64,000 bases of DNA from Apteryx mantelli (GCF_036417845.1 NC_089978.1:126014183-126078182); one strand, 5' to 3'. Shown: positions 37,801-51,335, counted from the stretch's first letter. Numbers and translations are program-made. The notes: a model not told the origin generated them from the letters alone.

Positions 37801-39770
37801 ACGAAAACTGTTTTTTGCAGTGAGGACTGTTTCCCTTCCCCATTCTCAAAACAACTTTTTAAGGTAAACTGTCAGGAATTGCTTCTCAGGCCCAACTTGA
37901 ATCTTTATGCGCTCTGCCACAACACTACTCTTTCTGTGATCCACCAGTTCAGAAGACCACACTTCTGTTGTTGTACCTTTAAGCTGTTCTCTGGATTGGT
38001 CACTGGTTATGTCTAAACTGCAGGGTGAAGCATGAACTTCCACACATTGAGCCCTGGGGACTGGGTACTCTTTTGACTCTCATAGATGACTTTCAAGCCA
38101 TCTGTAGGGTTCTTTAGGGGAGTCTACCTCGGGCATGAGTGCCCACACTGTACTTAAGAAAACCCAAGCTCAGGAGAATTTCCAGTAGAAAAGACTGTCA
38201 CCTGCTCCTCCCCACCTCTCCCTCTGGTCTAACCAGTGGAGTAAGAGCTAAAGTGCTGCCTGTTTTGCAGGTCTTACTCGCTAGAGATAAAGCAACATCT
38301 TAGTGCAGGCTCTGCCACATGCAGGTGGTCAACACTGGTCTTCAGAGTGACACAGCCCTGGGCATTGCTATGTAGACAACAGCAACTATTTTTCTTTTTA
38401 CTGCTCAAGGCTGGAGAAATTCACATTTACAAAGCATAAATCCACCAACTCAGTTCCTAAAGCTCAATCCCAGAGAAGCATCACTTTTTAGAACAGTCAC
38501 CATGTTCTTAATTCTCTTGTTAAGTAAACAGGGCTTGGTACATGCCGAGATTTAAGCATATAGTAACTGCCTTCCTAAACTAAGGCTTTCTTAGCATCTG
38601 CAGCTTGTTTTGAAATGATTCCCAGAGAGAGAGAAAAAAAAAATACAGTCAACCTCACAAGGAAAGAAGAGCTGAACTCACAACAATGATTGCAGCTAAT
38701 GCATGTGGCTTATAACACAGCACTCAGCTGATGTAGTGTAAATAGGGGAGGCATTACTAAATAGCTGTTATATGACCTATTGTATGAATTTAGACTGCTC
38801 AGTGATGGCTACTTACCAAGAACAAACTTGGATCACTTTTGACTGAACAGTTGGAGAGGTTCTCTTTAAATTGTATTTCAGAATACATGAGCAAGGATAA
38901 AAAAAGACAACTTTTTTTGCCAATGTTTTGGAGTGAACTCAATGCACCAGATGCTCAAAATCCTGGGGTTGGTTCTGCTCTTGGTATGCTTTTACACCTG
39001 TGTGCTTCCATTATCTTCACTAATTTTCACCTTTTTATACAAAAGGACAATCAAGCTCTCAAGAAATTAATCACTTATTTAATTGTTTGCCATTCGTCAT
39101 GAGGTCTCTGTTAATATTAAGCATGACAGATATTCAGTCAGTCATGAACAGAAGACAGTTATTTTGATCTCAATCCCAACCTGGAGAAGAACATTCAAAG
39201 TTTAACAGGGAGATGTAAGACTTGCTTAATTTCCAGAGGTATTTTTGAATTTTTACATCCCACACAAGCCTACCAAGAAAAGACAATGACACTTTAGAAG
39301 CAGGTAACTAGATTGTGCTTACTAAATTACTTTTGACTCCATAAGGTTTCAGGTGATGTATTCCCTCAAATGGCAGGAGTCTTTTTCCTAAAAAAGGCAC
39401 TAAACACAGTATATATGAGGTTCTTCAAAGTAATTCCCTACACTGTGCTAGAGCAAAACCAAATAAGAAACAGGACTAAAAGCCTGAGAGATGGAAAATG
39501 CCATTTACATTGCCATTTGCATGAAGTATAAGACCAAGCTGTATTACCCACATACTTTGTCAGGGGTTGTGTGATGGACGCTTAACATTTTGCAGACACT
39601 AGCATACACAGTTATAATAGTACTTTGATATGTGAACTAGCACAGCTTGTATATGCTGCATAATGAAAAACAATAGATAGTAAGAAATCTGAGACAAAAT
39701 AAACCTACTAGATTATCCGTTTCATTCCCTTACCAGTATAAGATTTTGCTCTATAATAATTTCATATCAT
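34861..39770. other. Unassigned noncoding DNA
   Basis: No supported gene or named repeat. Frames of up to 104 codons (37702-38016, plus) have no recognised domain. Short TA/CA runs occur near 36535-36552, and a short A run at 38635-38643. Confidence 0.55.
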
Positions 39771-39774
39771 TTAT

Positions 39775-40085
39775 TCTAGTCTAGTTTAAAAATGCCTGGA
39801 GTGAAGGAGCTTCCCCTGAGATATTATTCATAGCTTGATAGATCTCAGTATAAGGAAGCATTTCCTAATACACAGCACTCATGTTTCCCTTTGAAAGTCT
39901 CATCCCATTATTCCTGGGTAGCCCTGGGCAGGCACCCTTATCAGCATTTCTTTCCCTGTAGCTATTTGTCACCTTCAAGTTTCAGCAACCCATTCCTCCA
40001 GCTCCCATTTAATAATTCTTCAATATTTAGCAGTTTTAATCTGTTCTAGTAATATAAATTGATTCCTCTCCACACCTTCATTATT
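39775..40085 (-). mobile_element. Old CR1/L3-type LINE 3' fragment, antisense
   Basis: In order on the plus strand are AAATGCCTGGAGTGAAGGAG, TATTCATAGCTTGATAGATC, AGGAAGCATTTCCTAATACA, GTCTCATCCCATTATTCCTG and TTTGTCACCTTCAAG. This is the antisense of the ancient CR1/L3 3' region. Decayed and inert. Confidence 0.7.
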
Positions 40086-41095
40086 TATGCCTTTTGCCTA
40101 AATTGTTCATAACTTGCTTCCAAGTAATGAGTACCTACTGCAGAGTGAGGAACAGGTCTCAGGAGCCCTGATTCAGATTTCGCTGTTGCAGCCACGCCAC
40201 GCTTTAAAGGCTAACTGAGCCTTGTCTTTTGAGCAAAGGCAATCTTAGACTGGGGTCAGAAATGTATTCACCTACCAAATGTATTCCACTGCTTTGCATA
40301 ATGTGCAAATGCAAAGGTATAAATACATATGTAAATTCTTGACTGAAAGTTTATTTTTAAATGTATATATAGGCCACAAGATGAATCAGGCAGTTAACAT
40401 TACAATTAGGAATGAAATCCACTTAATCGTGGGATGCATTTTGCTTAAAAGCTGGCAGGTGGCAGTGTATCCTTAGGAATGAACGATCAAAACTTGGCTG
40501 CCCTATTGCTATGCATCTCTTCTTGGTGGTGGTCCTGTTTCTTTTCTCTTTCCTCTCTTTTCATATTTCTTTCTTTTTGTTAATTTTCCTTCCTTGTGTT
40601 TTCCTCCCTACGCCCAAAGAATTTTTTTCATGTTTCTTCATTCAGTTAGGGAAGGGAAAACAATAAAAAGCATGTTGCAGAGCCTGACGCTGCGTATTTG
40701 GGTATAGTGACATTTCTGGTTGATTCCTAAAGGTGCTCTTTCCTCATAGTCATTTGAAAAAGTTCGTCTGCAAAGTCGATAAAAGAGACACTAAAATGAA
40801 GCAAGCTATTTCAGACAAAAGCTGAAAGGAGAGGGAAATCTGAATTAACAAGCTTGCTGATGCAAACCAGATCAGCCAGCGAGCTCAGTCTGCCGTGCAA
40901 ATACACATTCTTGGTCTTTTATCAAAGAGCTAAAAAGGTAAAAACTTATCTGGCTTCTGCAGGAAGCCCATATGAGATTGAATACATGGTGGGAAGGGAG
41001 AAACACGATGCTGATACCATTTGTACATTGTCTTACTTGAGACAAGGAGGATAGTCTGTGTTTTAGCTCTTCTGGTAATGTAGGCGGGTTCTTAG
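40086..41095. other. Unassigned noncoding DNA
   Basis: Pyrimidine-rich patch at about 40520-40620. No supported gene or repeat. Confidence 0.55.
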
Positions 41096-41099
41096 GAAA

Positions 41100-42430
41100 G
41101 ATGAAATGGGCTCCAGGCATCATCTCCTGAAGCAGAGGCCCATTCCTGCGCAGGTGCAGCACTGTTGACTCTCAGGAACTTTTTCTGCTTCACTCACAGA
41201 CCCCAGCAGAGGAGACCGGGTTAAGAAAGAGCCAGACCTACCCTGTTGAAAGGCATGTTATGGGAGGGGGTAAAGAGCTAATATACCCTTGCTGTTTTCA
41301 GTTCAACCCATAAGGGCTGTGAGAAAGCAGAGGATAGATCAGCTCCCGATGCAGCCCCTGCTGCCTTACTAGAGGCTGCAGTGATACCCAAACAGCTGCT
41401 GAATACAGGGAGCACTGCTCAGGTTTAGGTCACCTCACCTTCCCCATCCTGGCTGCAGCGCAGGAACAGAGTGCTTGAGAGCTGAGAGCTGAAGCCAGTG
41501 ACTTGATGCAAGGGGCGGGGGGGGGGGGGGGGGGTGAGATGGAGAAGTATTTCAGTGGGCAAGTGTGGCTAAAGATCAGCCTTCTGAGGACAGAGGAAAT
41601 CAGGGGGATTGTGTCTGAATAGGAAGGTGCTTGAAGCAAGCAAGGCACAAATGCAAGAAGAAACGGTACATGAACACGTTGCAAAAGCAAAGGGGTGTCC
41701 AGATGGGGAAGTGAGACCGTAAGAGAAGCCCACAGTCTCTGGAAAGGGAACCACCCCATCTCCAACTGGATGGGGAGCCAGCAGACATAAAAGCCAACAT
41801 AGCAGGCAGCTGCTCGAGACAGCAGAGTGACAGGGAAGGGGAGGCAGGACCAACTCCTGACCTGTGCCTGAAGAGAAAGTGCATGGCTCCTCTACCCTCA
41901 GCAGTCTCCCTCCCATTTCTAACTTGTACAGCCTTTTGCCAAAGGACAGTCACATATGTGACACATCCCCGTGACCCTTGCCGCCAACAACACAGGAGCA
42001 AAAAGCCTTGTTTTTCAGGTGTGCTCCCGGCTTTGGCCTAGCCCTGACCGTTCACATTTCTAGACATGGCATTTTCCCCACTGCCATTTCCCCATACTCA
42101 GGACAAGGAAGGAGGCTAGGCTCAGGAGAGGAGAAAACCTGACAATGACCTCCCAGGCACAGTCCCAGCCCTTCCAAAGTCCCCAAAATCCCAATTGGTC
42201 CTCCAAGCCTTTTCTCCCCTTGATCCCACCAAGCTCCGCAAAGCAGACTGCTGTCACACCACACGCTGTTCCCAGGCCCCTAGGTAGCCCTCCTCACCCT
42301 GCCCCACTGACTGTCCCAGCTCTCTCTTCGCATGCAGGACCCCTGGGCGCACTGCCTGCTGCGCTGACCCCAGCCCCTTGGCCACCATTGCAAAGCTGAG
42401 CCCTGCCTACACTGCCAAAAAGCCTTGAGC
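41100..42430. other. GC-richer patch with stop-poor overlapping frames
   Basis: This is the most GC-rich stretch of the window, CT/GA-rich rather than CpG-rich, so it does not look like a CpG-island promoter. Three minus frames overlap at 41430-42001 and plus and minus frames overlap at 42052-42399. Their peptides are low in complexity and share no domain I recognise, as expected when composition alone removes stops. An 18-base G run lies at 41517-41534. Function unknown. Confidence 0.45.
41517..41534 (+). repeat. G18 homopolymer
   Basis: The longest G run in the window, preceded by GGGGC. It is likely to be length-variable and error-prone in sequencing. Confidence 0.9.
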
Positions 42431-42689
42431 CTCCTCTCTCTGTGAAAAAGGCTCTGGGCAGCAGTAACTTAAAAAGCAGGCAGCTCCCAATCTCCTCAGG
42501 ACCACAGCATGTAGAACAGCAAAATACTCAGTCATTTTTTACAGTATTAGCTCACTGCTGTTGCCTCTTGGTTATTGCTGTGCAAGATACTTAGCCTTCA
42601 ATTTCTCCGCATCTGTAGGCTTTGATTATTTCTATATTCCAAGTTATGAACCATCATCTTACTCCCCAGTTCTTCATTATCCAAAGCAC

Positions 42690-42745
42690 ATTAAAAATCA
42701 ATGGAGTCTCTCCTTTGGCTTCAATATATTGTGGATTAGACCTGT
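42690..42745 (+). repeat. Possible ancient amniote repeat fragment (unassigned)
   Basis: AATCAATGGAGTCTCTCC and TTGGCTTCAATATATTGTGG resemble the two halves of a partly palindromic dispersed motif seen in sauropsid genomes (TCAATGGAGTC...TTGACTTCAATGGG). Short and diverged, family not assigned. Confidence 0.35.
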
Positions 42746-45700
42746 GTGGCACTGGTGTGACAGCATCTGGAAAATTGCTTGGTGCTTTGAGCACACTATT
42801 ATCAAAAGGGAGTTCAGAAGAAAACAGCCAAAAACATTTGAGAGCAGGGGCAAAATCCTATGGAAAGGATTGAGTGTGGGAATTTTAAAAGCACCTTGAA
42901 GTAGAAGGCAGCAGCTCCCTGAAGTGTTTTCAAAGTCTCTTGCAAAGAAACTTAAAAACGGACAGTGTGGCTAAAAATACATACCACTTGGCTAAATAAC
43001 AGCAAAGGTGACAGACAAGGTAAGAATAGAGGTAGAACAACTGGAATGAAATTTAGGACTAAACACCAGGAAAAAAAATCCCAAAACATAAAATTGCTTA
43101 GCTTCTGGAATACTCTCCAACAGAAATGAATACCAAGCTATCGATTTGTCAAAGCACTAGTAAATACTCTATAGGGAACGAGGTTATGGATGCTCTAACT
43201 AGGTCTTTTTTCAGTGCTATACGTTGTGATTCTAGGACACTAGACAGAAGAATGACAATCCTATGAGTTAACTCTTATGAGTTAAAAATCAAAGAATCTA
43301 TGCCAAATTACTCTGCAGTATATGCAAATATCTGAATGCAAATTATGTTGTTCTCCTTGTCTATATTCCCAAGAAGCCATAGCATCTTTTAAGCTCTTTC
43401 TTCTTCATATACAGTGGATGTAGCTGTCCGTGACAAATTTGTGTTTTCTTTTCTGAGAAGTAATATACTGTATTCCTCAGTGGCAGAGAAGTGAATGGAG
43501 CTGCCATTTAGGAAATTTAAAAGTTTATACCCAGAGGGCAATTAAGTCAGTTTTATATGATAATGTTATAAATGAAATGCTAATAAGTACTGTAAATGGC
43601 CATGTAATCACACCCTGTCATTTGCCAATTATTAGAGGGGGGAAAAAAAAAAAAAAAACAGTTGAAAGCCAGCTGTAGAGCTGAAGATGACATACTACTT
43701 CAAATGAGCAAATGCAGGTACTGTGTAATGTGCAGCCCTGACAGCGGCATTTTATAGCAGGAATTCAATTTTCTAAGCAATGTCTGATTTCACCTTTTAT
43801 TACCATGTCAGTAATAATAATAATTTGCTCTGACACAAGCATTTTCTTACGAGGATTGCCAAGGGATTTATAAAGCTGAAGCTTGGGATTTCAAAGGAGC
43901 TGGAGGATGCGACTGTATTGGCAGCTGCACAGTGCTCAGGGATGCCTTTGCCTGGGCTCCAAGGCTGTGGGACGCAGCCATGCTCTGGAAACCATTTAGA
44001 CAATTTGCTATGGGGCTGTGCCTGAGTGGGACATATCTTTAAACAGAATTTATTTGCTATCCTCCTGTAACTAAATGGTTCCCGGACTGGCCCTCCTTCT
44101 ACGACCTGCTGCTCTCAGCAGCTGTATGGACATGCCTTAAGTAGGTGCCCAGACCTCACCGAAATTCAGCTAAGTTTCCAGGCACGTACTTCACTAAGTT
44201 CTTCTGAACATCTTGGGTTAAAATAATTCAGGCTTTAGTTTGCTTTGCACATGAAACCTTCTTAAATGAACTAGACTCCGGGCACAGCAGACCAAGCTCA
44301 CAGAAAAGAGTATGAGCCACGTATCAAAATATAGGGGAGCATTGTTTCCATTATGCATGTGGTTAAACAAAAGGAAAACCCACATCTGACCCCTTTTCCA
44401 AATCAAGCCTTCTACTGAACAGTCAGAAGGACCCTGAATAATTTCTGCTAGGACCAATTACTACAAAAGCTGCTTATGAACTCAGTGAACGAAGTTCAGA
44501 ATTTCACTTTGTCTTTTCACAAAATCTATTCTAGCTCATGAGTCATGTTGCCAGAAAACATGGTGAAAAAAAGAATTTGTTGGACTATTGAGAAAGCAGA
44601 AGTGTCAAGATTCACCAAATTAATGATTAAATGGATATATCTCACAATATTTATTACAGCGTAAAGTCTTAAGTAGAACAGAACACATCTTGCCTCAGTC
44701 GCAGGGTCTACCCTTATGAAGGCATTGTTTCCCCAAACCAGCACAATTAGTGAAAAGCAACCAGCAGAGAGGGTACCACAATGGTACACGATCATGTAGT
44801 TCCATGACAGCAGCAGACGACCATGTTGCATCAAAAATGCAGATTCAGTTTTTGCTAGTACAGCAAAATAACAATCTTTTCATCATAGTGGGATTGGGTC
44901 AGGCACTTTAAGGCAGTAATGTCTGCCTCAAGTCAGGAAAAAAAATTACATCAGATATCAGACTTCATAAACTTTGAAAATAATATCTCTGAAATTCTTT
45001 CTTTCAGCCTTGAAGCTTTTAGGGATCACACTTTCAAAATTCTCTCTATCACTAAGAAGATTATGAATTTTCTAAACAAAGTCTGAGATTCCCAACTAAT
45101 CATACATCTACAGGAAATGAGGTTTTAACAGTAATAAGTATCAATGGACATATAGCAACATAGAGCGAGCTGCAAAACTGTTCATAGGTAAAGATTAGGA
45201 GTGAACAGAGAGCCTCCTCTTCAGGGCTACACAAGATGACAGCAAATCAAACAGGAATTACAACACGATCTTGACAACTATACCAATTTTAAATACTTAC
45301 ACTATTTCACAAGTTAAAGGCCTTCAGATGCTCAGACAGTTTTGTATCTGAGAACCTAGGACAGGATAACAAAGCTGACAAAACCATCATATTATATTTC
45401 TTAGACTGACCTAACTACAGTAATTCTGACTGGGCTTTTCTCCATCCTCTTCCATTAGGAGTATTGATCATGACCACTGGCCAGAAGAGTACAGTAAACA
45501 TATAATAAGTAAGACTACTGTATAGAAGAAAATGACTTGATATTGATGGTAATTAGCTGGCAATTTCCACACTTATATTTAGTTTGAATTAAGACCATGA
45601 AACATTTTCTATTCCTTCCGTGATAGATGAAGCATGACAGACAAAGCAAGCCAAGAACTTCATTTCTGACTCTATGCAAAAAGACACAAAAGGAAAAGCT

Positions 45701-46335
45701 CTAGAATTCTACATGCAAAGTATATTATTAGAGTTTATACAACTCAGCAGTACTGGGGGAATAAGATGGCAAAGATCCTAAAAAAAGCACAGGAACTTCA
45801 AATAGTATCAAAGGAGTCCGCCAGCCTATCAACACTCCACGAGTAAGAAATCAGTACACGCAGAAGTCGCAAAACCTTACCTGCTTTAGGGATGATGTAA
45901 TGGAATCTGCAGCACTGGTAGTCCCAACAAGTGGGAAAAGTGTGGGCAGCCCTGAGGCAACTCTACCGTAGTCTCGGGCTGCTTTTGACCTTCACGGCCC
46001 CCATGAGCAGGACGAAATGGGGAGTAAAAGGTTTAAAATTCATCTTTGCGTTTTGCCTCTATTCACATACACTCCCTGGGCCCAGCTGAAGGCTATACTC
46101 AGTGTTTCAATTACACTTACAAGCAGTGATTTGAATGTACATTTGACCTTTGATTTTTGCCTTGCAATAAATAAAGGGAAATACTTCTCTTCAGTGGAGT
46201 TCATACCTGCACTTGCCTACCAATACTACCTGAACTCAAGTCCATACATATTAACAGTAGGACTACAGGCAAAACATTAGCATTTTTCCTTTTTCCTTCC
46301 AAAACCTAAAATCCTGCTCAGCTTTTATTCATCAC
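42746..46335. other. Unassigned noncoding DNA, with an AT-rich candidate conserved element
   Basis: No supported gene. The stretch 43515-43640 is AT-rich and dense in homeodomain-type cores (TAAT, CAATTA, ATTA), a look often seen in conserved enhancers, but conservation cannot be judged from one sequence. A G6A16 run lies at 43637-43658. Confidence 0.4.
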
Positions 46336-46339
46336 CTCC

Positions 46340-46440
46340 TCTCATCATCATATAGAGTAACACAACTGTCCCCATTAAAAAAAACAGAAGCTGAGACAAA
46401 GATTTGAGAGACCAGCATTAGATTCACCACCTGCCTTTAC
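46340..46440 (-). repeat. Possible MIR-like SINE fragment
   Basis: CTGTCCCCATT, then an A run, then CAGAAGCTGAGACAAAGATT resembles the MIR phrase CCCCATTTTACAGATGAGGAAACTGAGGCACAGAG. Partial and diverged, and only moderately convincing. Confidence 0.4.
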
Positions 46441-46444
46441 ACGA

Positions 46445-49400
46445 CCAATCCTGTCAACGTGACCAATTCATATCCATTCAACTAGCGCGCTTTGCTTGTT
46501 TGCGGCCCAAATCCTAGCCATGTTGGCAATGAAGAGCATGGACACGGCCCTCCAAGAAGCATGCCGTCATAGCTCAGGCTTCTTTAGCAGCCCCTTCTGA
46601 CAGAGACGAGCAGGGGGTTTGGAAGGCGCAGTCTTACTGCTTTCCCTCACAGCAACTACCGGCAAAGAACAAGCCTGCTCAGGAAGGAGCTGCCGGCTAC
46701 ACCAGTACCTCCCTGCCATAGCCCAGAGAAGTGGGCTGACAGCCAAGCGCTCACGGTTGCCATTTCTGCTCAGGGGCTGCGTATTACGGGAATGGGAAGG
46801 AAAGGTTACCGGACAACAAATTTGTGGTGTGTTCCACCTAGTGTGCACAGAGTACTCCTAAGGCTCACATTACAGTGTTATCCAAAGGCCAGAAAACAGG
46901 GAACAAGAAATGGGAAACAATAGTGGCAAAACTCCCATTGTACAATGTTTTCTCACTTTACATTCAGCAAATTTTAAAAAAAATCTTCCTCTCAGTGGAA
47001 AACCAACTCCACTCAGATTTGCAAAAGGAATTAAAAATCCACTGTCATTTCTTGTACTGTGTTTAATGGGGCCAATACCCGTGTCGCCCTATCAGTGAGT
47101 AGACTGTTTTTCTACTTGAAAGCTTTCCAGTTTCAAAATCCTGCATGAAACACTAGTAAAGTCATAGAAGTAAGCAAATCCCCAGCAGTTTATTTGAGCT
47201 GTGTGTATTAGAAAAAAGCATGTTAAAAAGGAAAAACAAAAATCCAGCAAGGACATCAAAACAACTGACTTGATTAAGCAATGGAAATCAAATGGCAGGA
47301 AATTTCAAACAGGTAAAAAGGATCATGTAAGAGAATTAGCACAGCTAGGAAGTGTGGATTGTCACCTCACTCATGCAGACAGGAAAACTGAGAAGGGCTT
47401 TTGTGAAAGTGATGTAGGAAGCACTCACATTTAAATATGATTCAAAAATTAAATATGACCTTACATGACAGGAGAGATCCCCTTTCACCAGTACTCCCCT
47501 ACCCTTCACAGTTTCCAGCTGGTAGCTATACAAATCCAATTCAATGCTGAAAAGCCGAGCAAGTTTTTTTTTAGTTAATGCATTGTCAGCATGGATTCTG
47601 AAAACTGAATTCAATAAAATTGCTTGAACCAGTGGTGCAAGAGTGAGAAAAGAAACTGGCTCAGCATTCAGGGGTTTTTTTTCTGCAATGTTAACAGCAA
47701 GTAAAAGAAATGAAAGTAATAAAACTCAGTTTTACTCATGAAAGGAAATAGGCATGGCTACGTACACTCAAGGACCAGAACAGTTAAGTAGAGAAATGCT
47801 GTTTTACACATTGCCATTACTTTTCAAAATAGAACCGCACATTTTTAATAGAAAAATGCAGAACAGCAAGGTACACATAATACGCATAAAGTGCATAACA
47901 GATACATATTTTCAATGGTTGAAGAACCATTCAAAATTATTTTCATGTTTCCTGAACACAGTTCTAGAATTTGTACAAAATATTTCATGCACTCAGAATA
48001 TATCTACATTCTTGTAATGCAGTCTGCTCTAAGTATAAGTGTCATAAGGAGTCATAAGGTGAGAAATTATGGCTACCAGCTATGTGGATGTTGGTTAAAG
48101 TACCAAAAAAAATGCATGACCACATGGTTTTAGAATGAGGGGGAAAATACATTGTTTTTATTAAAACACATTAGGATCTCATTTGTCTAATTCCCAGTTT
48201 AATGATGCAGCCTCTTGGCAGAAAAATAGCTTTTCCATTAGTTAACTTGATTCCACTGAGGGTGGATTTTTTGTAAACAAAAAAGCTTTAACTTCAAATC
48301 GATTTTTGCTCTATTCAAATGAAAAAGCACAAACAGAAAGATCTTTTTCTGTGGGGGTATTTCTATTGGGGAGAAGGATTTTGTCTGGTCTGTTTGAGGG
48401 AAAGGTTTTTCTTTTTTGTGACATGGATCATTGCTAACCTAAGTTATTTCTAATTGTAGTAGCCTATTTTCATGAAATCATCCTAAGAGAAATGTAGCTT
48501 TATTTCAATGAAAAAATAACTGTAGAAATGCCTCATTTATTCCTATTGATTTGAAAAGCAGCCAAAAGATCATTGTCTTAAACCTTTCGTGAATTTGTTA
48601 CATAGCAGTAAGTTATCAGCATAAAAAGCCTCAAAATTAAACTACTAAAAAGTTAACTTTATGAAGATCTATTTACCATTATTTAACACCCTCCCCCCCC
48701 AAAATCATGAAGTTGGGAAAGCCAAGATTTTATACACATTGGTTTTCCTTTTTTAATTTCCTTTTAAACTATTTAATACATTGTTGTATTGTACTTTATG
48801 TTGTGTGTTTATTTGCTAATCAGAGAAAATGCTAGAATGAATTATTCATCTCAAAATTAAGACATGATTTAAAGTTAGCAGCAGAGGTATACGGATTCAT
48901 CTTTATGCTAAATTTGCAGAAGTCACAAAGGCATAATAAATAATAGAGAAGGAAAAGGAAGAAAATAGGGAATGGAGAGAAGGATATGAAAATGAAAGAG
49001 AAGATAATGAGAAACATGGAGGGCAGAAAGAGTGGTGCTGGCAGCTAAGGAACTTTTCCAAACAAGAGGCAGAAGATGGAGGTAAACAAGCAATCTGAGT
49101 AAAAACAATGCGTCAAGTCCCAGACACACACCATCACCCCTACACGCTCCACTCCAAATGAGAGTTTACGTACTGTGACATTATAGCACTTTTCAAGTTT
49201 TGACATATTAGTCAAGACTCACTTACTGCAACATTTAACTCATTTCAAAAACAGTTTTGCAAATTCACTTATTGGGTAATCTTTATATTTTCACATGTTT
49301 AGTTAGCTACCAAGGGACAGAGATGAGATTAAAATTCCCATGAAGCAAATGCTTTTGAAAAATACAGCTGTTTGGAAGAACAGTCCATTGTGAAGCTTCT

Positions 49401-51300
49401 TATCAAGCTATTATGAGAAGTAGGTCACTGCAGCTCTGACTATTCAAATGTCACTCCTTCCTTCCAAGAATCAATCACCACTAGGTCTTGGCTAATAAAA
49501 GGAATCTCTCTAGCACAGGGAAGAAGAGAGGAGGAAAAAAAAAAAGAAAAAAAAAAGGCAGCAACTTCCTGAAACATCAATGGCTTCTCACGAAAGCAAT
49601 ACTGACTTTCCAGTATCTGCTGATAGATAATTGCTATAAGAAATAGAAGGAGCACAACTTGGAAGATACCTTTCTTCAAATAACACTTCTGAGTTATTCA
49701 TATGTCATTTAATGTTTAGGGAGATTAGTTGGCTTAACTAACCCATAAAATGATTTTCTTTTTCCTTTTATGATACACTCACTTTTATTCCTAAGCATGG
49801 ATTAAGTCTATGCTATCGTTCTGATGCTTTTTGTTCTCCCACATCTTCACCTCCCACCATCTTACAAATAAAATAATATCCCTGTCTCCTTGTATGGAGA
49901 GAGAGAGGTTGTTTCAAGGTTTGCACAGTATGTCTGAAGATATTAATAGGTCTCTGAGTGCACTGTTTTCCCTCTGCCATTCTCACAGAGGACATCAAGA
50001 ATATGAGAAAAATGTGAAATACGGTAAGTTCCCATATGTGTCATCTACTGCCTTTGTAGGTAGGGTAGATTCACATAAGAAACAAAAAACAAACCACAGG
50101 TTATTATCTGAAGTCACTGAGGCTCTATGCTTATATTCCAAGGGGTTCAGTGGTTAGCCATTACTTGCCCTATGTAGTCCAATGATTAATCTGGTGAGCT
50201 TTTTTGCTACAACTGTATCTGGATAACACAGCAGAAAATTCTGTGATTTCACTGTGAGTGTTAGAGCATATGCAGTAATGCTATTCTTAATTGACCAAAA
50301 ACTCCTTGCCATTCTGCTTTGTTAAATAACTCCTTATTCCTGAATTTGCACCATAACACGGCTGTAGACTGGCAGCATAAAGAGGTCAAAAGCCTCCTAA
50401 CTCTCACAGAAATGAATAAATATGACAATAGGCTAGAAAAAGAGGAGTGTTGGAATGCTTTTCATTATTGACACTGAATTATCTCCCATTCTCTATTCCA
50501 AGGGAAATGATGAGTGTTTTCTGTCTCTTCTGACATCACTATAAATAGCCTTTCCTATACAGCCTGCCTTCTTGACCTTTCAGGGATGAATGTAAGTATT
50601 GTGTCAGCATCCTCCACTGACCTGAAACTCAGTCCTCCCAGTACCTTCTTATGCTGCTCTTTAGCAACTGAACCAAAATCAGAGGGATGAAAAGCAGGGG
50701 AGCAGTTCAGGCACCTAAGTATGGACATCTAGTACACTAGTGCAACCAAGACCTACAGGAGACATCTTTGAATGACAACCAGAGACCAGGCAGAATACTC
50801 TAACATGCCTAACGCATCACTTTATTTTTAAAGTGTCTGTTACCTATGTTTAGGCACCTAAAGGTCACCCTTAGTGACCATTCCTTTAATTTGAGTACTA
50901 GGGGATTACTGAACTGACAATTCAGAGGTGTCATCTCCCTCAGCTTCCTTAGAAGTTAGAGTCTGGGTGCTTAGTAAATCATTTGAAAAAAAAATCAGGC
51001 AGTGCAAAGCAAAGCTGTTTAAATCTCATACATAAACAGTTAACTGAACTTTTTAGTGGGTACAGAGGTGCCTTCTGAGAATGAAGGAGCTTTCTTTGCT
51101 TCTTTTGATAACTCTTCAGGTCCTGAGTCTCATTCCCACAACAGCTTAAAGCAAAAAAAAAAAACAGCAGACATGAAGGATAGATATAGGAATCCAGTCG
51201 GAAACAAAACAGTCAAACACTACTGGAACTACTAGATTTTTGGCAGTTCTGTTTTTAACTTACAGTATGGTGCTAACTCCAAAACAACACTAATGTAATG
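46445..51300. other. Unassigned noncoding DNA
   Basis: No supported gene. The small CpG-containing patch around 46480-46810 has overlapping frames on both strands without recognised domains. Simple runs include C8 at 48693-48700 and A-rich sequence at about 49535-49556. Confidence 0.55.
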
Positions 51301-51309
51301 ATGATGCTA

Positions 51310-51335
51310 TATCCCACTTGCCCTTAAGTGGGATA
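51310..51335. repeat. Perfect 10-bp inverted repeat
   Basis: TATCCCACTT (51310-51319) pairs exactly with AAGTGGGATA (51326-51335) around a six-base loop. There is no T-run to suggest a Pol III end and no precursor-length stem, so it is listed only as a structural feature. Confidence 0.7.

Noticed and set aside
41430-42399. Overlapping 110-133-codon frames on both strands
   Set aside because: They sit in the GC-richer patch where stops are rare. Three frames overlap on the same strand and none resembles a protein family.
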